This document shows, piece after piece, positions 42,209 through 50,691 of a stretch of DNA of 64,000 nucleotides. How positions within the stretch are numbered: position 1 is the stretch's first letter; each line of letters begins with the position of its first letter. The DNA is from Oscillospiraceae bacterium (lineage in GTDB: Bacteria; Bacillota; Clostridia; Oscillospirales; Ruminococcaceae): NCBI GenBank assembly GCA_017505635.1, contig JAFVOU010000011.1:1-64000 (forward strand). Reading direction: 5' to 3'. Made by a program: the position numbers and the translations under genes. Below the pieces are notes generated by a model, which was given only the letters and a program-made list of their open reading frames with translations, was not told the origin of the DNA and did not search any database.

Positions 42209-43756
42209 CTATACAATCTTGGTTGTCCAGTCTTCCAGATTCCAGACGTCTGTAACTATATCCTGATAGAATTCAGGTTCGTGGCTTACAAGGATAACTG
42301 TGCCTTTAAAATCTTTTATAGCTTTTTTAAGACTGTCTTTGGCATCAACGTCAAGGTGGTTTGTAGGTTCGTCCAGCACAAGCAGGTTGAAGCTTTTAAG
42401 CATAATTGCGCACAGACGCACCTTTGCATTTTCGCCGCCGGAAAGCACCTTGCACTGTGTTTCGATGTGTTGTGTGGTCAGCCCGCATTTTGCCAAAGCA
42501 CCGCGCACACCCGCATTGGTCATGGACGGATACATATCCCATATTTCGTTAAGTGCGCTTTTGCCGCTTGCTATGTGTTCCTGTTCAAAATATGCAGGTT
42601 CAGCGTAGTAGTCAAGGTGAACTTCGCCGTCAAAGGCAGGTATAATGCCCAGCATTGTTTTAAGCAAAGTGGATTTGCCAAGGCCGTTAACACCCTTTAT
42701 TGCAATTTTCTGACCGCGTTCAACGATAAAGTTTACAGGGCGTGTCAGCGGTTCGTTGTAACCAAGCACAAGGTTTTTGCCTTCCACCACAACTTTGCCC
42801 GGCGCACGGGAATATTCAAAGGCAAAAATCGGCTTTGGTTTTTCCTTTGCCAGTTCGATAATTTCCATTTTATCCAGCTTTTTCTGACGGGATTTTGCCA
42901 TATTTGTTGTGGCAACACGGGCCTTGTTGCGTGCGATAAAATCTTCAAGATGAGCAATTTCCTTCTGCTGTTTTTCGTAGGCCTGTTCAAGCTGACGTTT
43001 CTTCAGTTCGTACATGGCAGTAAAGTCATCGTAGTTGCCTTTATATCTTGTCAGCACTGCATTTTCAACATGGTAGATAACGTTTGTTACATCATTTAGG
43101 AACGGCACATCGTGGCTTACAAGCAGAAATGCGTTTTCGTAGTTCTGCAAAAATGTAGTCAGCCAGCGGATATGGTTTTCGTCAAGGTGGTTGGTAGGTT
43201 CGTCAAGGATAAGGATTGTAGGGTTCTGTAAAAGCAGTTTTGTCAGCAGAACCTTTGTGCGCTGCCCGCCGCTGAGCTGGCTTACATCGCGGTCAAGACC
43301 TATTTCGCCAAGGCCAAGACCGTTGGAATATTCTTCGATTTTGCTGTCGATTGTGTAAAAGCCGCTGTGGTCAAGAATATCCTGAATGTCGCCCACATCT
43401 TCCATAAGCTGTGTCATTTCTTCGTCTGTGCAGTCGCCCATTCTGTTGTACATTTCCAGCATATCCGCTTCCATTTTGTACATTTCGTCAAAGGCTGTGC
43501 GCAGAACATCGCGTATTGTCTGGCCTTTTTCCAGCACGGAATGCTGATCAAGATAACCTACTGTGGCACGTTTTGCCCATACGATGCTGCCTTCGTCGGC
43601 AGGTTCCTTGCCTGTGATAATGTTGAGAAATGTGGTTTTGCCTTCGCCGTTTGCACCGATAAGACCGATATGTTCGCCCTTTTTCATACGGAAGGACGCA
43701 TTGTCAAGTATCTGTCTTTCACCAAAACCGTGGCTTACATTTGTAACTGTCAGCAT
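42209..43756 (-). CDS. ABC-F family ATP-binding protein
   Basis: A 515-aa soluble twin-ATPase of the ABC-F class, ribosome-acting by family knowledge. Walker A motifs GANGEGKTT (about 36) and GVNGLGKST (about 351), signatures LSGGQRTKV and LSGGENAKVR, and Walker B LILDEPTNHLD and LVLDEPTNHLD are all present. The linker of about 80 residues between halves (YELKKRQLEQAYEKQQKEI) is highly charged, as in EttA/Uup-like members. It may protect or tune ribosomes, or confer antibiotic resistance; the subgroup is not readable. GAGAGG precedes the start. Confidence 0.93.
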   Translation of the reverse strand: MLTVTNVSHGFGERQILDNASFRMKKGEHIGLIGANGEGKTTFLNIITGKEPADEGSIVWAKRATVGYLDQHSVLEKGQTIRDVLRTAFDEMYKMEADMLEMYNRMGDCTDEEMTQLMEDVGDIQDILDHSGFYTIDSKIEEYSNGLGLGEIGLDRDVSQLSGGQRTKVLLTKLLLQNPTILILDEPTNHLDENHIRWLTTFLQNYENAFLLVSHDVPFLNDVTNVIYHVENAVLTRYKGNYDDFTAMYELKKRQLEQAYEKQQKEIAHLEDFIARNKARVATTNMAKSRQKKLDKMEIIELAKEKPKPIFAFEYSRAPGKVVVEGKNLVLGYNEPLTRPVNFIVERGQKIAIKGVNGLGKSTLLKTMLGIIPAFDGEVHLDYYAEPAYFEQEHIASGKSALNEIWDMYPSMTNAGVRGALAKCGLTTQHIETQCKVLSGGENAKVRLCAIMLKSFNLLVLDEPTNHLDVDAKDSLKKAIKDFKGTVILVSHEPEFYQDIVTDVWNLEDWTTKIV

Positions 43757-43980
43757 ATTTAAACCTCTCTTTAATGGGGGGATTTGTTTTGTATACTCTA
43801 AAAAATAATTTTATCATATTATGCAGCAGTTGTGCAAGAAAAAGAAAACGGGATGTATTTTGTGCTGATATAATAAAAGTTGCAGTTTTTGACTTTTGGT
43901 GGTAAAATAATTTGTTAAGGAAAATATTTGTTTTCGCAGGATTTTCAATCCTTTACTATACAGATTTTTACGAGGTGTAA

Positions 43981-45198
43981 ATGGAAATTATTGTAATAGG
44001 CGGCGGTGCTGCAGGGCTTTTCTGTGCAGGGTTTATGGCCGAAAAACACAAGGTTACCATAATTGAACATATGGACAGCTGCGGCAAAAAACTGCTTGTA
44101 ACAGGCAAGGGCCGCTGCAATGTAACCAACGACAGCGACGAGGAAACAATCCTTAAGAATATCCGCACAAACCCTAAATTTATGTTCTCCTCTGTTTATC
44201 AGTATCCTCCTGCAAAGGTTATGGAATTTTTCGAAAGCAGGGGAGTGCCTCTCAAAACAGAACGCGGCAGACGTGTTTTCCCTGTAAGTGACAAGGCAAT
44301 GGATATCAAAAAAGCCCTGGAAAAACACTGCGGTGCTGCTGATATAGTTTATGATGAAGTTGAAAAACTTATCATCGAAGACGGCGCTGTAAAAGGTGTT
44401 GTTCTTACAGGCGGCAGAAAGATGTATGCCGACAGGGTTATTGTTGCAACAGGCGGTATGAGCTATAAACAGACAGGTTCTACAGGTGACGGCTATAAAT
44501 TTGCACGTCAGGCAGGCCACACTGTTGTAACACCAACAGCAAGTCTTGTTCCGCTGGTGGAAAACGGCTCTATGTGCAGGGAAATGATGGGTTTAAGCCT
44601 TAAAAACGTAAACCTTTCTCTTGTATACAAAAACAAAAAAGTGTTCAGCGAACAGGGCGAAATGCTCTTTACCCATTTTGGCATTTCAGGGCCATTGGTG
44701 CTGTCTGCTTCCTGTCATATCAAGGACAAGGATATCCAGCAGTACAAGGCGGTTATAGATATGAAACCTGCCCTGCCAAACGAGGTGCTTTACAAACGCA
44801 TCTGTGACGACTTTGAAAAGCTGCACACAAAAAAGGCTGCAAACTGTCTGGAATGGCTGCTGCCAAAATCCATGATTCCTGTTATGCTCAAGGTATGGGG
44901 TATTGATACAGACAAGCCTGTTAACCAGATTACACGTCAGGAACGCCTAAAGCTTGTGGAATGTATGAAAAACTTTGAAATTCCGCTTAACTCCAAATAC
45001 AAGCTGGACATTGCGGTTATCACATCGGGTGGTGTTTCGGTTAAGGAACTCAACCCAAAAACAATGCAGTCCAAAATCTGCGAAAACCTCTACTTTATCG
45101 GTGAGGTTATTGATGTGGATGCTTACACAGGCGGCTACAATCTGCAGATAGCATTCAGCACAGCATACGCGGCGGCACAGTCTGTTCTGGAACAGTAA
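43981..45198 (+). CDS. FAD-dependent oxidoreductase, HI0933/YhiN family
   Basis: A 405-aa flavoprotein. The dinucleotide fold is IVIGGGAAGLFCA (about 4-16), the family's GKGRCNVTN is at about 41-49, and GGMSYKQTGSTGDGY (about 158-172) and TSGGVSVKELNPKTMQSK (about 343-360) follow. The C-terminal IGEVIDVDAYTGGYNLQIAFSTAYAA binds FAD. The reaction is unknown for most members (one branch acts in bile-acid metabolism). Clostridia often place it directly before cmk - plsC - ispH, as here (60 nt to cmk). Confidence 0.92.
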   Translation: MEIIVIGGGAAGLFCAGFMAEKHKVTIIEHMDSCGKKLLVTGKGRCNVTNDSDEETILKNIRTNPKFMFSSVYQYPPAKVMEFFESRGVPLKTERGRRVFPVSDKAMDIKKALEKHCGAADIVYDEVEKLIIEDGAVKGVVLTGGRKMYADRVIVATGGMSYKQTGSTGDGYKFARQAGHTVVTPTASLVPLVENGSMCREMMGLSLKNVNLSLVYKNKKVFSEQGEMLFTHFGISGPLVLSASCHIKDKDIQQYKAVIDMKPALPNEVLYKRICDDFEKLHTKKAANCLEWLLPKSMIPVMLKVWGIDTDKPVNQITRQERLKLVECMKNFEIPLNSKYKLDIAVITSGGVSVKELNPKTMQSKICENLYFIGEVIDVDAYTGGYNLQIAFSTAYAAAQSVLEQ

Positions 45199-45258
45199 AA
45201 ACGGCTGCAACCTGCCGCGGCAATCACAACAAATTTTTACATAAAGGTGGATTATATT

Positions 45259-45930
45259 ATGAACTATCGCATAGCATTGGACGGTCCGTCAGGTGCGGGC
45301 AAAAGCACAATTGCAAAAAGACTTTCGGCAGAACTTGGCTTTGTATATGTGGACACAGGTGCAATGTACCGTTCCATTGGTCTTTACTGCCTGCAGAATG
45401 GTATAGATACATCTGACAAAGCTGCAGTTACAGCAGCTTTGCCGCAGATTGACATTCAGCTTAAATATGTTGACGGCGAACAGCGTGTTGTGCTCAACGG
45501 CACAGATGTTTCCAAAGAAATCCGCATAAACGAGGTTTCCATGGCAGCAAGCAAGGTTTCTGCCTATAAGGCGGTACGCGCATTTTTGCTGGACACACAG
45601 CGCAATATGGCAAAAACACAGAGCGTTATTATGGACGGCCGTGATATCGGCACAGTTGTTCTGCCTGATGCTGAAATAAAAATTTTTATTGTTGCAGCCC
45701 CTGAAGAACGTGCAAAACGCCGTTACAAAGAACTTATCGAACGCGGTCAGAATGTGCCTTTTGAAGAAGTGCTTGCAGATATTATCCAGCGTGACTACAA
45801 TGACGAAAACCGTGCCGAAGCACCATTGCGTCAGGCAGAAGATGCAATCCGTCTTGACACAAGCCTGCTGGACTTTGAACAGTCCTACAATGCTGTGCTG
45901 GAAATTGCAAAAAAACGTATGGCAGAATAA
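45259..45930 (+). CDS. Cytidylate kinase
   Basis: A 223-aa P-loop kinase that phosphorylates CMP and dCMP. Motifs: ALDGPSGAGKST (about 5-16), DTGAMYRSIGLYC (about 32-44), VIMDGRDIGTVVLPDAEIK (about 121-139) and RRYKEL with LID arginines. Full length for the family. ATG 45259 is preferred (AAAGGTGG 8 nt ahead) over the GTG four codons earlier. It is second in the FAD oxidoreductase - cmk - plsC - ispH::rpsA cluster. Confidence 0.95.
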   Translation: MNYRIALDGPSGAGKSTIAKRLSAELGFVYVDTGAMYRSIGLYCLQNGIDTSDKAAVTAALPQIDIQLKYVDGEQRVVLNGTDVSKEIRINEVSMAASKVSAYKAVRAFLLDTQRNMAKTQSVIMDGRDIGTVVLPDAEIKIFIVAAPEERAKRRYKELIERGQNVPFEEVLADIIQRDYNDENRAEAPLRQAEDAIRLDTSLLDFEQSYNAVLEIAKKRMAE

Positions 45931-46036
45931 TTTTTAAAATGTCATTTTGTACAAGGTAAAAAACAACCCTGTCTGCACCTGTTTTCAGCTGTGCAGATAC
46001 CGGTTTTGAAAAATAAAATAAGGTTAAGGTAAAAAT

Positions 46037-46657
46037 ATGGTTTATGTAATAACTGTTGCAATTGTTTCTGTGCTTTTCCGTCTGCTTTTTCAGGTGGATT
46101 GCTATGGAAAAGAGGTAATAGATGAATACAAAACAAACGGCAGACCGTATATTGTCTGTCCTAACCACATTTCTGCAGTGGACCCGGTGTTTGTTGTTAT
46201 ACTGCGTGGCCGTGGCCGCAAACTTACTGTTATGGCAAAGGAAGAACTGTTTAAAATAGGCATTTTAAGCTGGTTTTTCCGCAAACTTGGTGCTATTCCC
46301 GTTGCACGCGGAACAGGGGACAAAGCGGTGCTGGACAAGGCTGTAAGCGATGTTGCAAACGGTGCAGGGGCGCTTATCTTTCCGGAGGGCACACGCGGCG
46401 AAGGCAATACTATGGGCAAACTGAAAAGCGGTGCTTTTGCCATTGCAGCACAGACAAGGGCAGATATTATCCCTGTGCGCATTATCTATCACACAAAGGA
46501 CGGCAATATGAAATTGTTCTGCCGTGTGACTGTAGTGTTCGGCAACCCGCTTAAAATTGAGGATACACAGCTTGACTCTGGTTCCCGCCAGAAAATCCGT
46601 GAAGCAAAGGCGGCTATGGAAGAAAGCTATGCAAAAATGCTGGAGGAACACCTGTAA
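46037..46657 (+). CDS. 1-acyl-sn-glycerol-3-phosphate acyltransferase (PlsC type)
   Basis: A 206-aa membrane-associated enzyme that makes phosphatidic acid. The catalytic NHIS-AVDP motif is seen as CPNHISAVDPVF (about 42-53, H-x4-D), followed by the substrate box GAIPVARG and FPEGTRGEGNTMGKLKSGAF (about 116-135). An N-terminal membrane helix precedes it. Its stop overlaps the ispH start by one base (TAATG), so translation is coupled. The 106-nt gap behind cmk holds a hairpin (tctgcac/gtgcaga) but no T run. Confidence 0.93.
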   Translation: MVYVITVAIVSVLFRLLFQVDCYGKEVIDEYKTNGRPYIVCPNHISAVDPVFVVILRGRGRKLTVMAKEELFKIGILSWFFRKLGAIPVARGTGDKAVLDKAVSDVANGAGALIFPEGTRGEGNTMGKLKSGAFAIAAQTRADIIPVRIIYHTKDGNMKLFCRVTVVFGNPLKIEDTQLDSGSRQKIREAKAAMEESYAKMLEEHL

Positions 46658-48633
46658 TGAATATAACTCTTGCAAAAACAGCAGGCTTCTGCTTTGGTGT
46701 AAAACGTGCGGTAAATATGACATATGACCTTGCACAAAGCGGCAAAAACGTTGCAACCCTGGGGGAACTTATTCACAACAAGCAGCTGGTTGCAGACCTT
46801 GAAAAAAACGGTGTTATCACCCTTGAAAACACCGATATACCAGAAGGCTACGAGGTTGTTATCCGCAGTCACGGCATTGTAAAAAGCATTTATGACGAGC
46901 TGGAGGCAAAAGGGGTTGTCATCCACGATGCTACCTGTCCTTATGTAAAAAAAATACACAGGATAGCTGAAAAGATTTCGGCGGATGGTAAAATATTGCT
47001 TGTTATGGGGGACGAAAACCACCCGGAAGTTCAGGGAATTGTAAGCTACTGCACAACCGAAAGTCACATTTTTGCTGACCCGGAAGACCTGAAAAACTGG
47101 CTTAAACAGTGCGAAAACAGCAAAAAAGATATGGCTTTGGTGGCACAGACCACATATATGTTAAAAAAATGGCAGGAAAGCGTAAATATCATTAAAAAAG
47201 TATGTACAAATTGCGAAATATTTGATACAATATGTAGAGCAACACAAGAAAGACAGCAGGAAGCAGAGCAGCTTGCAAAGCACAGCGATGTAATGGTTGT
47301 CATAGGAGGAAAACATTCTTCCAACACACAGAAGCTTGTGGGGGTGTGCAGCAGCTACTGCCCTACCATAAGCATCGAAACAGGTAATGAGCTCTTACCG
47401 GAGCTTTTTATAAATAAAGAAAATGTGGGCGTCACAGCAGGTGCAAGCACCCCGGCGTTCATAATCCAGGAGGTACTTAATAACATGAGCGATTTGAATC
47501 GTGACTTTGAAATGGACTTTGGAGCAATGCTCGCAGAATTTGAAGGTTCTGAAGCTAAACTGCACAGAAATGCAGTAGTTAACGCAACAGTAGAAAGCGT
47601 TACAGCTAAAGAAATCATTGTTTCTGTTCCAAACTGCCGTTACACAGGCACAGTAAAGGCCAGCGAATTTTCTGCTGACCCAGCTGCAAAGCTTGAAGAA
47701 TTAGTAAAGAAAGGTGACGAGCTTACACTCATCGTTATTAAAACTGACGACAATGCCGGCGAAGTTCAGCTCTCCAAAAAGAGACTTGACGAACGTGAAG
47801 GCGAAGGTGCAGTTGAAGCAGCAGCACAGAGCGGTGAAGTTCTCACAGCAAAAATTGCAGAAGCAGTTAACGGCGGTCTTGTTGCTTTCGTTAAAGGCGT
47901 TAGAGTATTTATTCCAAAATCTCTCGCTGCAGGCAGAAACGAAAACATCGAAGATCTGGTAAAAACAGAACAGCAGATCAAAATTATCGAATGCACAAGA
48001 GACGGTGGCAGAAGAAAAGTTATCGGCTCCATCAAAGCTGTTAAAGATGCAGCTACAAACGAACTCAAAGAAAAATTCTGGGCAGAAGTTGAAGAAGGCA
48101 AAGTATACACAGGTACAGTTAAATCCCTTACACGTTACGGTGCATTTGTTGACATCGGCGGTGTAGACGGTCTTGTTCATATGTCCGAAATCACATGGGA
48201 AAAAATCAAACACCCAGCAGAAGTTCTCACAGTTGGTCAGGAAATCGAAGTATTCGTAAAATCCCTCGACAGAGAAGCTGGCAAAGTTAGCCTCGGTCAC
48301 AAAAAAGAAGAGGACAACCCATGGGCTAAATTCGAAACAGAATACCCAATCGGTACAATCTTTACAGCTAAAGTTGTTTCCATCACAAAATTCGGTGCAT
48401 TCGTAAAAATTCTTCCAGGTGTTGACGGTCTTGTTCACATTTCCGAAATTGCTTGGGAAAGAGTTGAAGATCCTAACGCAGTGCTTAAAGTTGGTGAAGA
48501 AGTTCAGGTTAAACTTATCGGTGTTGACCTTGAAGCAAAACGCGTAAGCCTCTCCATCAAACAGACAAAAGAAGCACCAGTTAAAGAAGAAGCTCCAGCT
48601 GAAGAAGCAGCTGAAGAAGCAACAGAAGAATAA
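46657..48633 (+). CDS. IspH (LytB) fused to ribosomal protein S1
   Basis: A 658-aa bifunctional protein. Residues 1-280 are 4-hydroxy-3-methylbut-2-enyl diphosphate reductase of the MEP isoprenoid pathway, with cluster Cys in AGFCFGVKRAV (Cys12), DATCPYVKK (about 96) and FDTICRATQERQ (about 190). Residues ~300-640 hold four S1 RNA-binding repeats; the last two contain GAFVDIGGVDGLVHMSEI and GAFVKILPGVDGLVHISEI. An acidic Glu/Ala tail ends it. The fusion is known in many Clostridia. Odd here: at the junction an internal AGGAGGT precedes an in-frame ATG at 47485, and codon bias rises sharply after it. Confidence 0.95.
   Translation: MNITLAKTAGFCFGVKRAVNMTYDLAQSGKNVATLGELIHNKQLVADLEKNGVITLENTDIPEGYEVVIRSHGIVKSIYDELEAKGVVIHDATCPYVKKIHRIAEKISADGKILLVMGDENHPEVQGIVSYCTTESHIFADPEDLKNWLKQCENSKKDMALVAQTTYMLKKWQESVNIIKKVCTNCEIFDTICRATQERQQEAEQLAKHSDVMVVIGGKHSSNTQKLVGVCSSYCPTISIETGNELLPELFINKENVGVTAGASTPAFIIQEVLNNMSDLNRDFEMDFGAMLAEFEGSEAKLHRNAVVNATVESVTAKEIIVSVPNCRYTGTVKASEFSADPAAKLEELVKKGDELTLIVIKTDDNAGEVQLSKKRLDEREGEGAVEAAAQSGEVLTAKIAEAVNGGLVAFVKGVRVFIPKSLAAGRNENIEDLVKTEQQIKIIECTRDGGRRKVIGSIKAVKDAATNELKEKFWAEVEEGKVYTGTVKSLTRYGAFVDIGGVDGLVHMSEITWEKIKHPAEVLTVGQEIEVFVKSLDREAGKVSLGHKKEEDNPWAKFETEYPIGTIFTAKVVSITKFGAFVKILPGVDGLVHISEIAWERVEDPNAVLKVGEEVQVKLIGVDLEAKRVSLSIKQTKEAPVKEEAPAEEAAEEATEE
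47468..47487 (+). promoter_or_regulatory. Internal Shine-Dalgarno and start codon for free S1
   Basis: AGGAGGT (47468-47474), 10 nt spacer, ATG (47485-47487), in frame with the fusion at codon 277. It could give a separate 382-aa S1 protein beginning MSDLNRDFEMDF, in addition to the fusion. Confidence 0.6.
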
Positions 48634-48679
48634 TTAATTTATTCGCTCACAAAGTTCAATTTTAATAAGTCCCAAAAGT

Positions 48680-48707
48680 CACCCCTGTATAATGCAGGGG
48701 TGTTTTT
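48680..48707 (+). terminator. Terminator of the cmk-plsC-ispH operon
   Basis: An 8-bp stem cacccctg/caggggtg with tail TTTTT, 47 nt after the stop. Confidence 0.85.
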
Positions 48708-48763
48708 GCGGACAGAATTATATGCAGCAGACATAAAATGGTGTTTTGCTGCGGAGGTCAGTT

Positions 48764-49300
48764 ATGTATGTAGTAAAATATATAAAATACGGCAGTGAAG
48801 AATATGACCGCACACTTAAACTGCGTAATGAGGTTATGTATAAACCTATCAGCAAAAGTATGTACGATATTGATGTTTCCTGCGAGGCAGACCAGATTAT
48901 CATCGGTGCTTTTGAAACCAACACTATGGTGCGCGACCTGCTTATCGGCATCGGTATCCTGTCATACAAAGGCGACAACAAATGGTTTGTGGAATATGTG
49001 TGCGTTGATACCGTGCTGCAGAAAAAAGGCGTGGGCAGTGCACTTATGCAGTGCCTTGAAAAAATTGCCCGAGACCGCGGTGCAACGGTGCTTGGGCTTG
49101 ATTCCCGCCTTGCGACAATAGATTTCTATCAGCGTTTCGGTTTTGTACAGAAAGGCGAGATTTTCTACAAGGACATCGCTCCTGTGGGCCATGTCTATAT
49201 GGAAAAAGAACTTCCGGCAATTCCGAAAGAAATCAGGGAACACAGCCATGGCTGCTCCTGCGGATGCGGTGGTGACCATCATCACCATCACGAACATTAG
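48764..49300 (+). CDS. GNAT N-acetyltransferase with Cys/His metal-binding tail
   Basis: A 178-aa acetyltransferase. The acetyl-CoA loop is QKKGVGSALMQCLEKIA (about 88-104; Q-x-x-G-V-G), followed by GLDSRLATIDFYQRFGF. This resembles the ElaA/YitI-like small GNATs. After residue 157 it has an added tail HSHGCSCGCGGDHHHHHEH, which has nothing to do with catalysis and should bind Ni, Zn or Co. ATG 48764 follows a perfect GGAGGT; an earlier start six codons upstream lacks one. The substrate is unknown. Confidence 0.85.
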   Translation: MYVVKYIKYGSEEYDRTLKLRNEVMYKPISKSMYDIDVSCEADQIIIGAFETNTMVRDLLIGIGILSYKGDNKWFVEYVCVDTVLQKKGVGSALMQCLEKIARDRGATVLGLDSRLATIDFYQRFGFVQKGEIFYKDIAPVGHVYMEKELPAIPKEIREHSHGCSCGCGGDHHHHHEH

Positions 49301-49306
49301 CATACA

Positions 49307-49340
49307 AAAAACTCCCGGTTTTATACAAACCGGGAGTTTT
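49307..49340 (+). terminator. Terminator of the GNAT gene
   Basis: A stem aaaactcccggtt/aaccgggagtttt with loop ttataca and tail gctgttttt. Confidence 0.8.
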
Positions 49341-49411
49341 GCTGTTTTTGCAATATGTTTTTGCTGTAAAAGGCATTCGGCAGAACAGCAAGGTAATTAA
49401 GTTAATAAAAA

Positions 49412-49497
49412 TATGTCATTCTGAGGAACGTAAGTGACAAAGAATCTCCCGGTTTGAACAGACGAAGAGATTTTTCGCTGCGCTCAGAATGACATTT
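49412..49497. repeat. Long palindromic element of the aatgtcattct family
   Basis: Outer arms tgtcattctgag (49414-49425) and ctcagaatgaca (49483-49494), and inner arms aatctc/gagatt, enclose cccggtttgaacagacga. It lies in a 267-bp gap with no gene; flanks are AT-rich. It is the complete form of which 15549-15589 and 33634-33677 look like shortened copies. Confidence 0.75.
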
Positions 49498-49567
49498 TGC
49501 TTTATTGTATTAAGTTGATATTTTTGAATTTCGCTTAACTTAATGAAATTGGGCGGAATAGAATGTC

Positions 49568-50671
49568 TTATTCTGCAGGCTGAACTTCGCCGTTGTCCTC
49601 AACAGACTGCACAGCACCTGTAGCGGTGATTGTTTCAACCATAGCATCATCGATTACGGCAATATAGCTTTTGCCTACATTAATCTGCACAGGGTTGCCG
49701 TCAAGGTCTGTGATGATAAGAGGATTTTCCGGTTCACCTTTCTGCCACAGCACAGGGATATATTTGCCGCCGTAGAAGTAATATCCTTCGCCGCCCTGTG
49801 TCATATCAAATGCGGTGCAAAGCCCGTCAGGATAAAGCACAACAGCGGTGTTGAGCAGCAAAAAGTTATCAAAGCTCAGCTGACAGTTGTTGTGTTCGTC
49901 CATATGCGGTACACCAAACTGACTTTTGTAGTATTTGTTGGTTGCTGCATCATAGTGCATTGTTGTGTCAGCATAGTCGGAAAAACGGAATGAAATATCT
50001 GTAGCATCAAAGCCGTTGTCCAGAGTTACAGGGGCTTCGCGGTAGTCTGCAAAATTGAGCGCAGGATAAAGGTTGCCTGTTGTGTTTATGCCTGTTGCCT
50101 TGATGCCATTGCGGATAAGGTCAGCTTCGGTAAACCAGCAGTGTTCGTGTGCATATGTGCGTGCACGGGTTTCGTCATAGTCAAAACTGCTTACGCCGAG
50201 ATAAAGCCCGTCAATGTTCTGATAACGATAGAAATTGAGCATATCATTTGCATATATGCTGGCGCCTATATGAACATAGATGGCATTGAGCGGAAGCATA
50301 AACTGAATAAACTGGTCGCGTGCAGAACGTACAGGTCCAAGACGGTCGATATCGTCAAGTTTGTCAAACACAGCCATAAGACGTGTGATACCGCCTTCGG
50401 TAACCATTTCGTAGATTATGTCTGCATCAGCCGTACCGTACTGTGGCTGTGCATATTTTGAGTTGTCAATCATAACGGCAACAGGGCGCTGTGTATTGTC
50501 GCTGCCCTTGAGAGCTTCGCCTGTAATGTAGTTGTATTCGCGTTCTTCCACAACAACATTCTGAACGTCGTTGCCGGATTCAGGTTCGGCGGATGGTTCG
50601 TTGCTGCGGCCGCAGGCTGTAAGATTGAGCAGCATGGAAGCCGCAAGCAATAAGGATACTAACTTTTTGAT
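49568..50671 (-). CDS. DUF3048 (YerB-like) lipoprotein with apparent AUC start
   Basis: A 367-aa exported lipoprotein if translation starts at the natural place. AAAGGAGG lies 7 nt before ATC AAA AAG, and reading from there gives KKLVSLLLAASMLLNLTACG, a perfect lipoprotein signal with lipobox LTAC. The codon is ATC rather than ATG. The first accepted start is TTG 50650, which would cut off the charged n-region. The DUF3048 domain follows: RPVAVMIDNSKYAQPQYG, ITRLMAVFDKLDDIDRLGPV-RSARDQF, HIGAS. The family's role is unknown. It shares an operon with the DUF368 gene 20 nt upstream. Confidence 0.82.
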   Translation of the reverse strand: MKKLVSLLLAASMLLNLTACGRSNEPSAEPESGNDVQNVVVEEREYNYITGEALKGSDNTQRPVAVMIDNSKYAQPQYGTADADIIYEMVTEGGITRLMAVFDKLDDIDRLGPVRSARDQFIQFMLPLNAIYVHIGASIYANDMLNFYRYQNIDGLYLGVSSFDYDETRARTYAHEHCWFTEADLIRNGIKATGINTTGNLYPALNFADYREAPVTLDNGFDATDISFRFSDYADTTMHYDAATNKYYKSQFGVPHMDEHNNCQLSFDNFLLLNTAVVLYPDGLCTAFDMTQGGEGYYFYGGKYIPVLWQKGEPENPLIITDLDGNPVQINVGKSYIAVIDDAMVETITATGAVQSVEDNGEVQPAE

Positions 50672-50691
50672 AATAAAACCTCCTTTGCGTA

